Source: Ganoderma boninense (taxonomy: Eukaryota; Basidiomycota; Agaricomycetes; Polyporales; Polyporaceae). From it: a stretch of 64,000 nucleotides of DNA. Of the stretch, positions 62,074 through 64,000 are shown in pieces. The first letter of the stretch is position 1. Every line of letters begins with the position of its first letter. The DNA is taken from the NCBI GenBank assembly GCA_002900995.3, contig CM035308.1:1860001-1924000 (forward strand), written 5' to 3'. The translations under genes were made by a program, and so were the position numbers. Below the pieces are notes generated by a model, which was given only the letters and a program-made list of their open reading frames with translations, was not told where the DNA came from and searched no databases.

Positions 62074-64000
62074 GTTCGTACCGGGCAGTGAGGTCGTACA
62101 ACACGTCTAGCAGAGCTTAGGATAGAGATTAAGCGAAGCTATCGTAGCGAAAGAGATTTCCCGAGGACCGAAGACTCCTCGAGCTCGCAGTGCGCGGCGG
62201 GCGAGCTAGGAGAAAGCGGCGGCGAGAGGCGAAAAGGAAAGGCGCCCGACCGACCGCTTTCCGCCCGGCCATAGACTATGCACTGCCGCCACCCTCGTAC
62301 CTCGCCTTCCTGCAGTGCTGACAGCTCTGTAGTCTACGTAGTTCTCGCAGGGAGCTCTGGAGCTCGCTGTAGCGCTCTGTGCTCCTCATAGAGTCAGCCA
62401 AAAATCAGGCATTGGGTACACTCATAATTTGACCACCCATGTTGAGGGGACCTTACCAGTCATGATATTGGACCATCCATAAGATTGAAAAATCAAGTAC
62501 TAGGGAGTTCCGTTGAATCCGATGTTGAACGAGGAATCGGGCATCAGGGCGTCAAGTCGCTGTGAGCCTGCCCTGAAGCGGGCGCTACCCGTTGCCAGCG
62601 AGACGATGCTGCGATCGTTCGAGTTTTTCGTGCCCCACCAACTCCCACTAAGTCCACGCAGCCCTGGTGCGACTCGCTCGATTTACTCGTTTCCTCTGTC
62701 TAGGTTCTGGGTGTCATCCTCGATCTGCTCCGACCATGGCCTGCTCTGGCAGTGCTCTCCTTCCCTCTGCTTGGAGGTCAACGGCTCAGGCTCCCTCTCC
62801 AAGAGTCACTGCTACGAGTCTCCGTCACCTTCCCTTCCCCACTCTTGCATCGGGGCCCTGTCTCTTGGATCATGGGATGCTCGAAGGCCGATATCTCAGG
62901 TGCGTAGTCGCTCAGGTAAGTATTTACATTCTGTGTGCCGTCTTCCTCTTCTCCATCCCCATCTCCATTTGCTCGCAATCTGCCCCCGGGCATCGAGTTC
63001 TAGTCTTGAGAGATCCCTTTGGACAACGCGCGCACGCCCGAAACCTGCAATGCGACCCCTCGGGCACGCCTTCTGGTCGGAGGTGGAGGGAGAGTGGCCG
63101 TCCACCCTCTGTCGTTGGTAGACGTCGCTGTGCATCACCACCGGCGGCATCAGGACCTGCAGAAAAATTTTCTCCAGCTATCGCGATGTCAGTGGGCTTG
63201 TTGCGCAGGTACGTGAGGCTTCTATCAGTGGAGTACAGGTGAGTTTGAGTAGCGTGAGTGACACAGGTAAGTGCGTATATCGTCTCCAGCAATGCGTATG
63301 ATGTATAGTACAAGCGAGCGAGCTTCGTACGTTCCGTTATTGACTTGTAGACTACAAGTAGTAGGAGTACGTCGTCGCACGGGCTTGTTTTCCTACAATA
63401 GTGGTCTATATTGTACGTTGTATCCTAGCTTACGGAATATATTATATTTATACGCAGTTCCTAGCGATGCAAATGTGTGCGCGAGTGACTTACGAGCATC
63501 TACAGGTCTCTATAGGGCATTTACAGAGAACTACGTAGGCCTTGCGTGGTGGTACGGCGCTCTACAGAATCGAGACTTGTCTACGCGGCCTACAAAACTC
63601 TGTAGGCTACAGAGGCTTATGTAGGCAAGCTTTTTTTTCCTGATGATTATCAACCTGCACATGGCAGGCGCCTGTTATGCTCCATGCATGGGCAGAGCGG
63701 CGGGATCTGGACAAAGTCGTTGGAAGCATTGTACGTACTCGTACGTGAAGGGGCCCCAAGTGCTCCAAAGGGCGATTGTCGTGAAATGAAGGAGCACAAG
63801 CAGACGCGGCGAGGCGAAGAAGAAGTTTTGGGAGGGATGCAAGCGGAAGCGGAGAGGGCGCTAAGTGGCTACGCCTCCACGAGTGACAGATCCCATCGAA
63901 CGCCTCCGTGCATGAGCCGGACCTGCCTGTTTGGGACTCAACGCCGATCGATGGTGTGGTTCCTGCCACGCGCCTCCCAAAACGGAAGGAGGAGCCGGGA
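62074..64000. other. Retroelement 5' flank and unassigned sequence
   Basis: 62074 to about 62400 is GC-rich and probably the 5' non-coding end of the DIRS-like element. From 62500 the plus strand has frames with MACSGSALLPSAWRSTAQAP (62739) and splice-like GT/AG sites but no recognisable domain. 63340-63620 is AT-rich with repeated CTACGTAG/CTCTGTAG-like words, also seen once near 62330. Nothing can be named with confidence; a gene may begin here and run past the right edge. Confidence 0.35.

Noticed and set aside
62667..63242. Plus-strand frame starting MRLARFTRFLCLGSGC as a secreted-protein gene
   Set aside because: It has no clear signal peptide or domain and crosses likely splice sites; insufficient support.

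Overview
The window reads as nuclear DNA of a basidiomycete fungus, most likely an agaricomycete of the polypore type. Most genes are split by many short GT-AG introns (about 45-75 nt). Families typical of that group are present: four DUF6534-like seven-transmembrane proteins, small secreted proteins, and a retroelement that pairs reverse transcriptase with a tyrosine recombinase. No rRNA gene, convincing tRNA gene or CRISPR array was seen. Exon structures were worked out by hand from splice sites and reading phase, so exon edges are predictions. Five plus-strand models (secreted protein 8774-10222, pyruvate decarboxylase, TRM61, proteins at 37328-38279 and 39383-40153, plus the secreted protein at 41189) sum to exact multiples of three.

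Layout. 1-2630 (-): 5' part of a long low-complexity/coiled-coil protein that runs off the left edge. 4042-6215 (-): seven-TM protein with microexons. 6770-7205: 436-bp non-coding element with 76-bp inverted repeats. 8774-10222 (+): secreted, probably surface-anchored protein. 11519-14029 (+): pyruvate decarboxylase. 14630-20198 (-): two tandem seven-TM paralogues, each carrying an identical 183-bp MITE copy; one copy lies in an intron and the other appears to cut a coding exon. 20199-24485: long stretch with no gene I can support. 24486-25949 (-): PAS-domain protein, divergent from 26711-29368 (+), the tRNA m1A58 methyltransferase catalytic subunit TRM61. 29461 to about 33650 (-): Rad4/XPC nucleotide-excision-repair protein. 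34804-36711 (+): fourth seven-TM gene. 37328-42064 (+): an acidic unknown protein, a small probable mitochondrial membrane protein, and a secreted protein. 42874-45521 (+) and 45665-47817 (-): a Pex8-like peroxin and carnitine acetyltransferase, tail to tail, both ending in a peroxisomal PTS1 tripeptide. 49175-51580 (-): PPPDE-thioredoxin-PUL fusion. 51917-52479 (-): RidA. 53019-55300 (+): linker-histone-domain protein. 57171-62073 (-): apparently intact DIRS-like retrotransposon with three overlapping ORFs and two introns. 62074-64000: no confident gene.

Functional themes. The genes are mainly housekeeping (fermentation, acetyl-carnitine shuttle, peroxisome import, tRNA modification, DNA repair, deSUMOylation/ubiquitin). 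They are interspersed with fast-evolving surface and secreted families, into which small non-autonomous elements and a retroelement have inserted. The most notable points are the two identical MITEs in neighbouring paralogues, the intron-bearing retrotransposon whose spliced and unspliced transcripts would encode different proteins, and the convergent pair of PTS1 proteins.
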